Below are positions 15,645 through 25,047 of a DNA stretch of 64,000 nt, piece after piece; the first letter of the stretch is position 1, and each line of letters begins with the position of its first letter. The stretch spans positions 62,001 to 126,000 of the forward strand of contig NZ_AWUK01000030.1 of NCBI RefSeq assembly GCF_000499205.1, given 5' to 3'. Below the pieces are notes generated by a model that was not told the DNA's origin, did no database searches, and saw nothing but the letters and a program-made list of their open reading frames with translations. The position numbers were made by a program, and so were the translations under genes. The stretch is from Paenibacillus sp. MAEPY2. GTDB lineage: Bacteria; Bacillota; Bacilli; Paenibacillales; Paenibacillaceae.

Positions 15645-17963
15645 ATGCCACAAGTTGTGACCAAGCCGAATAACCGCCAGCTTGCCTTTGATGATATGCG
15701 CATCTCGGTATATGCAGATCGTATTCTGGAAGGACTGGACATGCTGGACAAGGAACGTCTGGTACGCGGGGTAAACAGCAAGCTCCGTCGTGACGAAGTT
15801 ACCGGAGACGAGATCAGCAACGCTTTTATGATGAGCGCACTGGAACTGGTAACGAAGGAAGAGCCTAACTGGAAATTTGCAGCTGCACGCTCCCTGCTGA
15901 CTTCCCTTTACAAGAAAGCGGCCACCAACCGCAGATACAAATCTTACCCGGAAGAGCCTTACGGCGCTTTCCACCCGCTTCTTGTGGATCTTGTGAAGAA
16001 AGGTATCTACCGCGAAGAACTGCTGGAATGTTACACCAAAGAGCAGATCGACGAGCTTGCTGAATGCATCGACTACCGAAACGACCTGTTGTTCGACTAC
16101 ATCGGCTTGCTCACACTGGCAGAGCGTTACCTTGCTCACGATTTTGATGGAAAAGTAATGGAATTGCCGCAAGAGCGTTATATGGTTATCGCCATGTTCC
16201 TAATGCACCAAGAGCCTGCCGAGAGACGTATGGATCTCGTCAAGGAAGCATACTGGGCAATGAGCAATATGTACATGACTGCAGCTACTCCTACGATGTC
16301 CAATGCAGGTAAAAAAGTAGCCGGACAGCTCTCCAGCTGCTTCATTGATACTGTGGATGACTCACTCGAAGGCATCTTCGATTCCAATACAGATGTAGCA
16401 CGTCTGAGCAAAATGGGTGGCGGCATCGGCGTTTACCTCGGCAAAGTCAGAGCTCGTGGTTCGGATATCCGTGGTCACCAAAATACAAGTTCCGGTGTAA
16501 TCCCTTGGATTCGCCAACTAAACAATACAGCGGTCAGCGTAGACCAGCTCGGTACGCGCAAAGGTGCCATTGCCGTCTACCTGGACGTTTTCCACAAAGA
16601 CATTCTGGCCTTCCTCGATCTGAAGCTGAACAACGGCGACGAGCGTATGCGTGCGCATGACGTATTCCACGGCATCTGTCTGCCTGACTTGTTCATGGAG
16701 CGGGTATCCACTCGCGGCGAATGGAGCCTGTTCTGTCCCCACGAAACGAAGAAAGTGATGGGGTGGAAGGACGAGAATGGTCGTGCACTCGGACTGGAAG
16801 ATTTCTATGATGAGTCCTTTGGCGAAGGTGCGTTCCGTGATAAATACGAAGAAGCAGTGAATCACCCACTGCTGTCCCGGATTACAGTACAGGCGATCGA
16901 TATCATGAAGCGTGTACTTAAATCCCAACTGGAAACAGGTACGCCATACATGTTCTACCGGGATACGGTTAACCGCTCGAATCCTAACCGTGCACACGGT
17001 ATGGTATACTCCTCCAACCTGTGTACCGAAATTATGCAGAACCAGTCTGCCACTGTGATTGAAAAGGAAGAACTCGTAACCAAGGATGGACAAACTCGCA
17101 TCGTGATTTCCAAAGTACCTGGCGACTTTGTTGTCTGCAACCTGAACTCCATCCATCTGGCACGTGCTATACCTCATAATGTATTGGAGCGTCTCGTTCC
17201 AATTCAGGTGCGCATGCTGGACAACGTTATCGACATTAACAACATTGAAGTGTTGCAAGCCCAATATACCAACAGCCAATATCGCGCAGTCGGTCTGGGA
17301 ACGTTTGGACTTCACCACCTGCTTGCTCTCGAAGGCATTCATTGGGAGTCTGAAGAAGCTGTAACGTATAACGATAATCTGTATGAAAAAATTAACTACC
17401 TGCTCGTGAAATCCAGTATGGAGCTGTCCAAAGAAAAAGGACATTATCCGAAATTCAAAGGTTCCGATTGGGAAAGTGGTCATTACTTCGACCAACGCGA
17501 GTACACATCAGGTGAGCGCGTAGGTGAGTTCGTGACAACCGAACAGTGGAAAGAACTTCAAGCCGAAGTACGACAAAACGGTGTACGTAATGCCTGGTTG
17601 TTCGCCATTGCACCTAACGGTTCCACGTCCATTATTGCCGGTTCAACGGCTAGTATTGATCCGCTCTATGAGCTGTTATCTTATGAAGAGAAAACAACAT
17701 ACAAAATTGCCAATCCGGCTCCGGATCTGTCCGAAAAAACAAGCCCTTATTACCAAACGGCGTTCCAGGTGGATCAACATGCTTCCATTAATATGGCGGC
17801 TGCCCGTCAGCGCCACGTCGATCAGGGACAAAGTTTCAACTTCTACGTTCGACCAGATATTAAAGCAACAGAATTCCTGGAATTGCATCTGCACGCCTGG
17901 AGAGCCGGCATGAAATCAACTTATTATGTTCGTAGCCGTGCATTAACGATTGAAGAATCTTGA
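15645..17963 (+). CDS. nrdA: Class I ribonucleoside-diphosphate reductase alpha subunit
   Basis: About 772 residues. An ATP-cone-like N-terminal region (1-95) is followed by the ten-stranded barrel. Active-site residues: Cys232 in QLSSCF, Asn459/Cys461/Glu463 in NLCTEIM, and Cys499 in VVCNLNS; the radical-relay tyrosine pair is in STYYVRS near the C-terminus. It reduces ribonucleotides to deoxyribonucleotides with NrdB. Odd: the protein ends ...RALTIEES with no C-terminal CxxC/CxC tail, the cysteine pair that normally re-reduces the active site. ATG 15645 follows GAGGA; the earlier ATG 15624 lacks a site. Regulated by NrdR-type boxes and a long leader. Confidence 0.95.
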   Translation: MPQVVTKPNNRQLAFDDMRISVYADRILEGLDMLDKERLVRGVNSKLRRDEVTGDEISNAFMMSALELVTKEEPNWKFAAARSLLTSLYKKAATNRRYKSYPEEPYGAFHPLLVDLVKKGIYREELLECYTKEQIDELAECIDYRNDLLFDYIGLLTLAERYLAHDFDGKVMELPQERYMVIAMFLMHQEPAERRMDLVKEAYWAMSNMYMTAATPTMSNAGKKVAGQLSSCFIDTVDDSLEGIFDSNTDVARLSKMGGGIGVYLGKVRARGSDIRGHQNTSSGVIPWIRQLNNTAVSVDQLGTRKGAIAVYLDVFHKDILAFLDLKLNNGDERMRAHDVFHGICLPDLFMERVSTRGEWSLFCPHETKKVMGWKDENGRALGLEDFYDESFGEGAFRDKYEEAVNHPLLSRITVQAIDIMKRVLKSQLETGTPYMFYRDTVNRSNPNRAHGMVYSSNLCTEIMQNQSATVIEKEELVTKDGQTRIVISKVPGDFVVCNLNSIHLARAIPHNVLERLVPIQVRMLDNVIDINNIEVLQAQYTNSQYRAVGLGTFGLHHLLALEGIHWESEEAVTYNDNLYEKINYLLVKSSMELSKEKGHYPKFKGSDWESGHYFDQREYTSGERVGEFVTTEQWKELQAEVRQNGVRNAWLFAIAPNGSTSIIAGSTASIDPLYELLSYEEKTTYKIANPAPDLSEKTSPYYQTAFQVDQHASINMAAARQRHVDQGQSFNFYVRPDIKATEFLELHLHAWRAGMKSTYYVRSRALTIEES

Positions 17964-18021
17964 TTTTTGCGCAAGTTACGTTTTATCCGTGATAGAGAAG
18001 ATTGACTAGATTTACGATGAC

Positions 18022-18073
18022 TACCAGGGCATCCTGTTTTGAATGCAAAATGGCGTTGCCCTGGTACTTTTTT
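18022..18073 (+). terminator. Terminator between nrdA and nrdB
   Basis: TACCAGGGCA pairs with TGCCCTGGTA around a 25-base loop and is followed by six T residues. It should reduce read-through from nrdA into nrdB, so nrdB may have its own promoter or be set at a different level. Confidence 0.85.
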
Positions 18074-18188
18074 GCCCAAAACACGATCACAACATCATGA
18101 GATGTTGATATAGATGCCAGATTACAGCCCCTAATATTTAAGTTGAAATATTATTACAGTGTAAATTCATTCAAGGAGTGAACGGATT

Positions 18189-19220
18189 ATGCAATTGCAG
18201 AAAATTTTCAATACCGAAGCGCCTAACCAGTCTACCCGTATCATTGAAGGGGAATGCTCAGGCATTCTGAACTGGAACGATATTCGTATGCCTCATATGT
18301 ACAAGCTGTACAAAGTACTGCTGCTCAACCACTGGATCGCGGATGAAATTCCGATGTCCAAGGATGCTTCCCAATTTGCCCAATTGGACCCGGAAGAACA
18401 GCGTACATTTAAAGTAAATATCTCCCTGCTCGCTGTACTGGACTCTATGCAAACGATGTTTGTAGGTGACGTGAAACGCTATTTCACCGATTCATCGCTC
18501 GAAGCGATCTCGGCAATTATCGGACAACAGGAAGTTGTACACAACCAATCCTATTCCTACGTCCTGTCCTCCATCGTATCTGATCGGGAGCAAAAGGAAA
18601 TTTTTGAATACTGGAAACATGATCCGGTGCTGCTTGACCGTAACCGGTTTATCGCCGACATCTACCAAACCTTCCGGGATAATCCGTCTCCACAGACGTT
18701 CTTCCAGGCTATGGTAGCTGATTTGGTACTTGAAGGGATCTTCTTCTATAGTACGTTTGCCTTCTTCTACAACCTGGCCCGTGACCAGAAAATGATGGCA
18801 ACCAGCCAAATGATCTCTTATATTCAGCGCGATGAGAACCAACACTGCTACTTCTTCGCTGAAGTGTACAAACAGCTGCTGGTCGATTTCCCTGAACTGA
18901 ACACTCCAGAGAACATGGACTATGTATACAAAACGATCAACCGTGCCGTTGAACTCGAAACCAACTGGGCACACTACACCCTCAGCAACGTACGCGGCAT
19001 TGACTTGAACGAGTTGGAAGACTACATCAAGTACATTGCTAACAAACGTTTGCGCCTGATGGGTATGGAAAAAGCGTACGAAGGTGTGGATGTGAACTGC
19101 ATGCCTTGGATCAAACCTTTCTCCGATGAAGCGCTTAATGCTACGAAAACAGACTTCTTCGAAGCCAAGTCCCGTAACTACGGCAAAGTCGGCGACGATA
19201 ACGGATTTGACGATCTGTAA
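18189..19220 (+). CDS. nrdB: Class I ribonucleoside-diphosphate reductase beta subunit
   Basis: 343 residues. Di-metal ligands and radical site: Asp85 in VLDSMQT, Glu115 and His118 in QQEVVHNQ, Tyr122 in SYSY (the radical tyrosine position), then the second ligand set LEGIFFYS and RDENQHCYFF. It houses the tyrosyl radical passed to NrdA. AAGGAG precedes ATG 18189 by 10 bases. It lies 225 bases after nrdA with an intrinsic terminator in the gap. No nrdI or nrdH is adjacent, and the sequence resembles class Ia more than Ib. Confidence 0.95.
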   Translation: MQLQKIFNTEAPNQSTRIIEGECSGILNWNDIRMPHMYKLYKVLLLNHWIADEIPMSKDASQFAQLDPEEQRTFKVNISLLAVLDSMQTMFVGDVKRYFTDSSLEAISAIIGQQEVVHNQSYSYVLSSIVSDREQKEIFEYWKHDPVLLDRNRFIADIYQTFRDNPSPQTFFQAMVADLVLEGIFFYSTFAFFYNLARDQKMMATSQMISYIQRDENQHCYFFAEVYKQLLVDFPELNTPENMDYVYKTINRAVELETNWAHYTLSNVRGIDLNELEDYIKYIANKRLRLMGMEKAYEGVDVNCMPWIKPFSDEALNATKTDFFEAKSRNYGKVGDDNGFDDL

Positions 19221-19258
19221 ACTGATGGATCAGTGAACACAACCTAAAATAAATACTC

Positions 19259-19312
19259 AACACTCCCCTTCTTGGAATGCTTAATGGCTTTCTGCTTGTG
19301 GGAGTGTTTTTT
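19259..19312 (+). terminator. Terminator after nrdB
   Basis: AACACTCCC pairs with GGGAGTGTT, followed by a T run. Confidence 0.88.
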
Positions 19313-19405
19313 CTATACGCCTGGATATTAAAACCATCCATCCCGCTAGCTTGTAAGATATAATGGAAAAAGGTTCACATTCTCCTGTCGAAATGAGGCA
19401 TAGTG

Positions 19406-20380
19406 ATGGCAAACGAACTGCTGGAACAACTAAACAAGTGGCATGAACAGGACGAGTTCGGTCTTATTATTGAACGTATTCAGGATATTCCTGAAGTGGA
19501 CCGGGATTATGAGCTCATTGGTCAACTAGCCAGAGCGTATAACAATGAAGGACGATACCGTGAGGCTGCCCAACAGTTACTAGCCGTGAATGAGCAAGGA
19601 ACAAGCGACCCTCTCTGGCAGTACCGTTTGGGTTACGCTTATTATCATATCGCCAAGTATGAACAGGCGCTCCATGCGTTTGAGATGGCTAACGAGCTCT
19701 TGCCCCATGACGAATCAACCAACGAATTTCTCGAATGGACACGGCCCAAAGCTGAAAAAATGCAGCAGGACCGACTGCGCCACCAAGAGATATTGTTGGA
19801 ATTGGAGCAGAGCGGCAGGCTAAACCACCTTAGAGCTGCTTCCGGGTCCTACGATCCGGCCTCCTTCTGGGAACAGAGTGAATATGCATTAGAAAGTTAT
19901 GTATCTCCACCTTTTGACGAAGAGTTGATCCAAACCATTGAACAGGAGCTAGGCTACCAATTACCTGCCTCCTACATCCATTTAATGAACAAACAGAACG
20001 GCGGAATCCCTGCACACACCGTTTTCCCAACCAATGAAGCCACTTCATGGGCTGAGGACCATATCGCCGTTACGGGGATTATGGGCATTGGGCGGGATAA
20101 ATCCAATACACTGGCCGGAGAATTTGGAAGTCGATTCATGATTGAAGATTGGGGATACCCTGATCTCGGTATCGTCATCTGTGATTGCCCTTCTGCCGGA
20201 CACGATGTGGTGATGCTGGATTATCGATTCTGTGGCCCGGAAGGCGAACCTGCTGTGGTTCATGTGGATCAGGAAGATGATTATGAGATTACATATCTGG
20301 CGCCTAATTTTGAAACTTTTATTCGCGGACTGGTTGATGCAGATACATTTGATCTGTCAGGTGAAGAGGACGAAGACTGA
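19406..20380 (+). CDS. TPR plus SMI1/KNR4 domain protein
   Basis: 324 residues. The N-terminal third has tetratricopeptide-like helices (YELIGQLARAYNNEGRYREAAQQLL and PLWQYRLGYAYYHIAKYEQAL). The C-terminal half resembles SMI1/KNR4/SUKH: LGYQLPASYIHLMNKQNGG and LGIVICDCPSAGHDVVMLDY. SUKH proteins are often immunity or housekeeping partners of toxins, but no toxin gene is adjacent, so the role is open. ATG 19406 follows TGAGG by 7 bases. The aminoglycoside-phosphotransferase-like gene starts 18 bases after its stop, so they form an operon. Confidence 0.8.
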   Translation: MANELLEQLNKWHEQDEFGLIIERIQDIPEVDRDYELIGQLARAYNNEGRYREAAQQLLAVNEQGTSDPLWQYRLGYAYYHIAKYEQALHAFEMANELLPHDESTNEFLEWTRPKAEKMQQDRLRHQEILLELEQSGRLNHLRAASGSYDPASFWEQSEYALESYVSPPFDEELIQTIEQELGYQLPASYIHLMNKQNGGIPAHTVFPTNEATSWAEDHIAVTGIMGIGRDKSNTLAGEFGSRFMIEDWGYPDLGIVICDCPSAGHDVVMLDYRFCGPEGEPAVVHVDQEDDYEITYLAPNFETFIRGLVDADTFDLSGEEDED

Positions 20381-20397
20381 AATTGCAGGAGGGGCTT

Positions 20398-21432
20398 ATG
20401 ACAACCCGTATCTATTTTGGCTCCAATAAACTTGGTGAGATTGAGGAAGCATCGTTGCAAAAGGCGCTTCTTGATTTCAATCTGGGAACGCTTATAGATT
20501 ATAAGCGAACCGATGAAGGGGTGATGGGCCAGACACTTCTTATTCGCTCTTCAGAGGGAGAATATATTCTGAAAGGTAACCCATTATATGCAGGACAACT
20601 CCAGGAAGAGCAATTTTTCGTAGAACAGCTCATCAAGCACACCAATATTCCTGTACCTAATCCATATTTGCTGCATGAAGATACCGACATGCTGGGCTGG
20701 AGTTATGCCATCATGCCCCGATTACCCGGAATACACCTGCATGACCCGCTATTACAGGCCTCCCTGTCACAGGAGGATCAGACGAATATCGCTACGATGC
20801 TTGCCCATTCCTTAGCAGAATTGCACCGTTGGAAGGTCCCTGACGCCGGAGAGTATGATCCTGTAGCGAAGCAAATCGTTCCCTTTGCGGGCAAATATCT
20901 GGACTGGTTGTATGGAACTATCCACCACTGGCTGCAGGATGCTGCAAAATACTCTGTGATTACCGATGAAGATATACAGTGGGTGGACGAGCAATTAAAC
21001 AATGCTGAATCTGCATTCCAATCGATGCCCGTTCCCGGATTTGTGATGGGAGATTTTAAAGTGGAGAACTTCCTGATTCACAAACGAGATGATCTTGGAT
21101 CAGAATGGCAGATTAGTGGTCTGTTCGATTTTACGACCTCCTATTTTGGAGACGGCACAGCTGACCTAACCAAAATGACAGCCATGTATATCCGTGAAGG
21201 CCAACCCGAGCTTGCCAAACGATTCCTTCAAGGGTACCGGGAACTTGTCTGCACAGCGGATTCAGAGCGATACCAACGCTTCGCTACACGGCTTAGGGTG
21301 CATCTGCTCTATCAGCGCATTTTGTTGTGGGGTGAATGCAAAGCAACAGGCCGAGTGACCTGGGCAGCGGATATACCTTTTGCACATTGGGCGGAGCAGT
21401 ACATGGATGCGGTTATTGCTTTGCTGGATTAG
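20398..21432 (+). CDS. Aminoglycoside phosphotransferase (APH) family protein
   Basis: 344 residues with the APH/choline-kinase fold. Visible are the ATP-lysine segment GEYILKGNP, the catalytic loop VMGDFKVENF (HGD changed to MGD, catalytic Asp kept) and the metal-binding Asp of LFDFTTSYFGDG. The loss of the usual histidine is common in family members that do not act on antibiotics, so a small-molecule kinase is more likely than a resistance enzyme. ATG 20398 follows AGGAGGGG. Cotranscribed with the TPR/SUKH gene. Confidence 0.8.
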   Translation: MTTRIYFGSNKLGEIEEASLQKALLDFNLGTLIDYKRTDEGVMGQTLLIRSSEGEYILKGNPLYAGQLQEEQFFVEQLIKHTNIPVPNPYLLHEDTDMLGWSYAIMPRLPGIHLHDPLLQASLSQEDQTNIATMLAHSLAELHRWKVPDAGEYDPVAKQIVPFAGKYLDWLYGTIHHWLQDAAKYSVITDEDIQWVDEQLNNAESAFQSMPVPGFVMGDFKVENFLIHKRDDLGSEWQISGLFDFTTSYFGDGTADLTKMTAMYIREGQPELAKRFLQGYRELVCTADSERYQRFATRLRVHLLYQRILLWGECKATGRVTWAADIPFAHWAEQYMDAVIALLD

Positions 21433-21440
21433 TACACCAA

Positions 21441-21487
21441 AAAACCGCCAGAAAGATGAAGATATCTCTCCTTCTGGCGGTTCTTCT
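21441..21487. terminator. Bidirectional terminator
   Basis: AACCGCCAGAA pairs with TTCTGGCGGTT, with A/T-rich flanks on both sides. It separates the APH gene from the convergent peptidase. Confidence 0.85.
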
Positions 21488-21531
21488 TAAACTATGAATC
21501 TATATTTAAATAGGTAATACGCCCATATGCA

Positions 21532-23343
21532 TTACGGTTGTGCGACCGGTGCTTCCTGATGTTTCTGCAAAAACTCCAGCATCCGCCGATAAACGAGAAT
21601 CTCATTCGTTTTTCTGGAGAAGCCATGGCCTTCATCATCCAGAACGATGTATTCCACGTCCACCCCTTTTCCCTGCAACGCAGCCACGATCTGATCCGAT
21701 TCCGCCTTGACAACCCTTGGATCATTTGCCCCCTGAATGACCAGCATCGGGTTCACCATTTGGTCCAGATACGTAATCGGCGAATCCTTCGTTAAACGTT
21801 CGCGGTCACGGATCGGATCACCCAACCAGTTGTCCATCATTGGCTTCCAGTCTTCGGGCACGGATTCCAGGAAGGTAAACAGGTTGCTTGGTCCAAAAAT
21901 ATCGACCGCAGCCCGGAATAATTCCGGGTGACGTCCTGCCAGAAGCAAGGTCATATACCCGCCATAACTGCCTCCCACCACGAACAGACGATCCGGTGAC
22001 GAGATACTCTCGTCAAACAGCCAGTTTATACCGGCAACGCAGTCCAGCCTTGGGCCCTCGCCCCAATCTCTCTCAACCATTTTGACAAATTCGGCGCCAT
22101 ATCCCGTGCTTCCCCGGAAATTGGGTGCAAAAATATGATAGCCCTGTGCTAGCATCAATTGGAACATCGGGCGGAAGAATTTCGCTTCCGATGCCTGCGG
22201 CCCGCCATGCGGCCAAAATACCGTGTAACCATTAGCCTGCTCCGGCTTCGCCTTGAAGAAGAGTGCTTCGATCTCCAGTCCATCGTAGGAGTTATATCGA
22301 ATAACATCCGGGTAGACGAGATCACTCGGATCAAGCCCTGTTACCCGATTGGCAGTCAACGGCTCCCATGACTCACTGCCTGCCATTAATCGATAGATAT
22401 TATGCGGCTGGACGGCTCCACGCCCCGAAATATACACATTGCCGGCCTTGGTAACCGTTACATGTTCTACGGTATCCAGTGGCATGTCCACACGCCGAGG
22501 CTGCTCGGAACCTTTGTCCAGCGCGTACATCCGATTCTCAGGACCTGTAAACGTCCAGAAGTATAACGTCTCTGAATCCTTGTGCCAGCGGATGATCTCC
22601 ACGTCCTCGCCTTCCATTTTGCACAAAGGACGAAATTCATGAGTGTCCAGTCTGTATTCAGCCACATAGGAGTACGGTTCGTTATCATTCGTAATCATCA
22701 GAAGCCGATTATTGTCTGCAAACAGGACATATGGGACCTGACTCTGCCGCTCGGAGACCGGAATAATGGATTCTGACTCACCGTTCCGATACACGTATGC
22801 TGTCTGGTAGGTATTGGAGTATACATTCAGGATTACGTAGGCTTGTTCATCCGAACTCACAGCAACCAGATTGCTTGTAACCTCTTTCCCCTGATGCAGA
22901 AGCTCATCTTCTCCTGTTTCCAGGTTAATCCGGCGTGAATTGAGATAGTTCGGGTTATCCCTGCTTGTCATATAATACAGACGCTGTCCATCCTCGGACA
23001 GATGGGAGAAATAACAACGATCATTGGGCTCTGCCGGAACAACAGGTAATGGAACTCCACCTTCCGGTTGAAGTGCATACAGATGATAATTCTCATCACC
23101 ATCCCGATCAAACGCGGTGAGAATATGACGTCCTTCCGGGTCTGGTTTGATAAACTGGCTGCTCTGATTCAAATACGTCAAAGGATACGGGTAGCCACCC
23201 GGCAGATCCATAGCCCAGATATTGGGCTGACCATTCAGATTGCTATCAAAAAACAAACGCTTCTCGTCGGCCGATACGGCAAAATGGGAAATCCGATACG
23301 TCTGGAAATACTGTTCTACATCCGGTTTGGGAAACTGAATCAT
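21532..23343 (-). CDS. S9 family serine peptidase (prolyl oligopeptidase/acylaminoacyl-peptidase type)
   Basis: 603 residues. The N-terminal 350 residues carry beta-propeller repeats of the TolB/WD40 type (FDSNLNGQPNIWAMDLPGG, YYMTSRDNPNYLNS). The C-terminal alpha/beta hydrolase has the catalytic triad Ser459 (GGSYGGYM), Asp541 (ANDPRVVK) and His573 (GHGFS). It should trim short peptides in the cytosol, as no signal peptide is present. ATG 23343 is used because AAGGAGG ends 6 bases before it; the longer reading to 23433 has no site. Confidence 0.93.
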   Translation of the reverse strand: MIQFPKPDVEQYFQTYRISHFAVSADEKRLFFDSNLNGQPNIWAMDLPGGYPYPLTYLNQSSQFIKPDPEGRHILTAFDRDGDENYHLYALQPEGGVPLPVVPAEPNDRCYFSHLSEDGQRLYYMTSRDNPNYLNSRRINLETGEDELLHQGKEVTSNLVAVSSDEQAYVILNVYSNTYQTAYVYRNGESESIIPVSERQSQVPYVLFADNNRLLMITNDNEPYSYVAEYRLDTHEFRPLCKMEGEDVEIIRWHKDSETLYFWTFTGPENRMYALDKGSEQPRRVDMPLDTVEHVTVTKAGNVYISGRGAVQPHNIYRLMAGSESWEPLTANRVTGLDPSDLVYPDVIRYNSYDGLEIEALFFKAKPEQANGYTVFWPHGGPQASEAKFFRPMFQLMLAQGYHIFAPNFRGSTGYGAEFVKMVERDWGEGPRLDCVAGINWLFDESISSPDRLFVVGGSYGGYMTLLLAGRHPELFRAAVDIFGPSNLFTFLESVPEDWKPMMDNWLGDPIRDRERLTKDSPITYLDQMVNPMLVIQGANDPRVVKAESDQIVAALQGKGVDVEYIVLDDEGHGFSRKTNEILVYRRMLEFLQKHQEAPVAQP

Positions 23344-23476
23344 GACAAACCTCCTTAAGTATGAATGAAGTATCAAACAGTGGTAAATTAAGGGTATATT
23401 TGTCCATATTATATGTACATCCATTGTTTGCACAATAGATATGGCATATTTTTTTCCAATTTAGATCTTTCTTCGA

Positions 23477-23899
23477 TTACGAATAAAAGGTCATATGAGG
23501 TTTGTCCTCCCGATAATAATCCAGCCTTTGCTTCATATTTCCGGTATGCAGCTCGAACAGATGACCATCCGGATCGGTAAAATAAACAGACAATGCATCC
23601 TTGGGATCACGTGGTCTTCCGGGAAGAATGTCAGCCCCGGCTGCTCGCAGCTGCTGCACGGACTCATCGAATTCCTCTTCTTTTACGGTAAATGCAATAT
23701 GTGTATACGTTCGTTCCGTATAGTTGCGAATGACGTCGTCTTCCTGATTTAAAGCGATCCACAGACCGGCAAGTTCGAAATACGCCAGCTTCCGGCCTTT
23801 CACTTGAATACGGGCACCGAGAGCCTGCTCATAAAAGGTAATGGACCGATCCAGATTGGATACGGAAAAGCACAGATGATTAATTCCCTGAATATTCAT
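23477..23899 (-). CDS. fosB: FosB-type metallothiol transferase (fosfomycin resistance)
   Basis: 140 residues of the vicinal-oxygen-chelate fold, colinear with Bacillus FosB from memory. Metal ligands are His8 (GINHLCFSVS), His67 (YTHIAF) and Glu116 (HLFELHTG), with the conserved SVYFTDPDGH and LDYYREDKPHM segments. FosB adds bacillithiol or cysteine to fosfomycin and opens the epoxide. GGAGGTG is 11 bases before ATG 23899, somewhat long. It appears monocistronic. Confidence 0.88.
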   Translation of the reverse strand: MNIQGINHLCFSVSNLDRSITFYEQALGARIQVKGRKLAYFELAGLWIALNQEDDVIRNYTERTYTHIAFTVKEEEFDESVQQLRAAGADILPGRPRDPKDALSVYFTDPDGHLFELHTGNMKQRLDYYREDKPHMTFYS

Positions 23900-24067
23900 T
23901 TGGCTTCTGACACCTCCACATTTTAATGACCTGCTGCAATAGCTACATCCTTATTATGGTATATTTTGCGTTAAAAACAAATGTCCTTCTTCCTCCTGTC
24001 GCACCTTCTTCTGGGCGAATGCATAGTTTAGGCGTATGAACGAACGTGCGAGGAGGATGTAAAACAA

Positions 24068-24967
24068 ATGAATCCTGTCTATCCTTTTTACGGTGAGAAA
24101 ACGGTGTGCAAGGAACAAAAGCTGGCTTTCCCACCCCAGCATCAGGATCAGCAGCCTGGTCTGGAAACCCTGATGGTGCCTGAACCCATCAGCGAAGATC
24201 CTGCCTATATTGGCAGCTGCAAGCTGGAAGGCAAGGTGGCGATTATTACCGGTGGTGACAGTGGAATCGGCAGAGCGGCAGCCATAGCTTTTGCCAAGGA
24301 AGGTGCAGATATCACCATCGCTTATCTATATGAACGGACCGACGCCGAAAGGACGCGTGATCGCATTGAAGAGCTGGGGCAACGGTGTCTGTTGATCGAG
24401 ATTGATCTCCGCTTGAAGAAAAACTGCGAGGCGGTCATCCGTACAACCATGGAGACGTTTGGAAAGATCGACGTTCTGGTCAACAATCATGGCGTGCAAT
24501 ATGTACAGCCGAGCATTGTCGATATTACGGAAGAGCAGCTGTACCATACGTTCCAGACGAATGTGTTTTCCTACTTTTTTCTGATTCAAGCGGCTCTCCC
24601 GCATCTGTGCAAAGGAGCATCCATCATCAATACGGCTTCCATTACGGCCTACAAAGGTGAAGTGCAGCTGATCGATTACTCTTCCAGCAAAGGGGCTGTA
24701 GTCTCTCTGACTCGTGTACTCGCCAAATCGCTCGCTGCACAGGGTATTCGGGTCAATTGCGTCGCACCCGGACCGATCTGGACACCGCTTATTCCTTCCA
24801 GCTTCTCCGCTGAAGATGTGCAGGTATTTGGAACTGAGACACCGATGGGCCGCGCAGGCCAACCTTATGAACTTGCTCCAGCCTACGTCTATCTCGCTTC
24901 CCGCGACTCTTCCTATGTCACTGGTGAGTGCATTCATGTCAATGGCGGGGATATGGTAACCACCTAG
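24068..24967 (+). CDS. SDR family oxidoreductase (YhdF/YdaD-type)
   Basis: 299 residues. A 45-residue N-terminal extension typical of the stress-related YhdF/YhxC group precedes the Rossmann site ITGGDSGIGRAAA. Also visible are LVNNHGVQ, catalytic Ser in INTASI, and the Tyr-x3-Lys pair in DYSSSKGAVVS, followed by VNCVAPGPIWTPL. NAD(P)-dependent; the substrate is unknown. AGGAGG precedes ATG 24068. Confidence 0.92.
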   Translation: MNPVYPFYGEKTVCKEQKLAFPPQHQDQQPGLETLMVPEPISEDPAYIGSCKLEGKVAIITGGDSGIGRAAAIAFAKEGADITIAYLYERTDAERTRDRIEELGQRCLLIEIDLRLKKNCEAVIRTTMETFGKIDVLVNNHGVQYVQPSIVDITEEQLYHTFQTNVFSYFFLIQAALPHLCKGASIINTASITAYKGEVQLIDYSSSKGAVVSLTRVLAKSLAAQGIRVNCVAPGPIWTPLIPSSFSAEDVQVFGTETPMGRAGQPYELAPAYVYLASRDSSYVTGECIHVNGGDMVTT

Positions 24968-25047
24968 TCATCTGGAGAACACCTTATATTGGGAAGATAA
25001 AATGGTACTGATATGAATGAAACTGTATTATCTCTGTCCATGGGCCA

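Noticed and set aside
16518-17495. 325-codon minus-strand frame inside nrdA
   Set aside because: It is a shadow of the well-supported reductase gene, with no start signal or family motif.
19406-20380. SUKH immunity gene of a polymorphic toxin locus
   Set aside because: No toxin, secretion gene or immunity array is adjacent.
20398-21432. Aminoglycoside resistance gene
   Set aside because: The fold is APH, but the catalytic loop histidine is changed and the neighbours are not resistance genes; resistance cannot be claimed.
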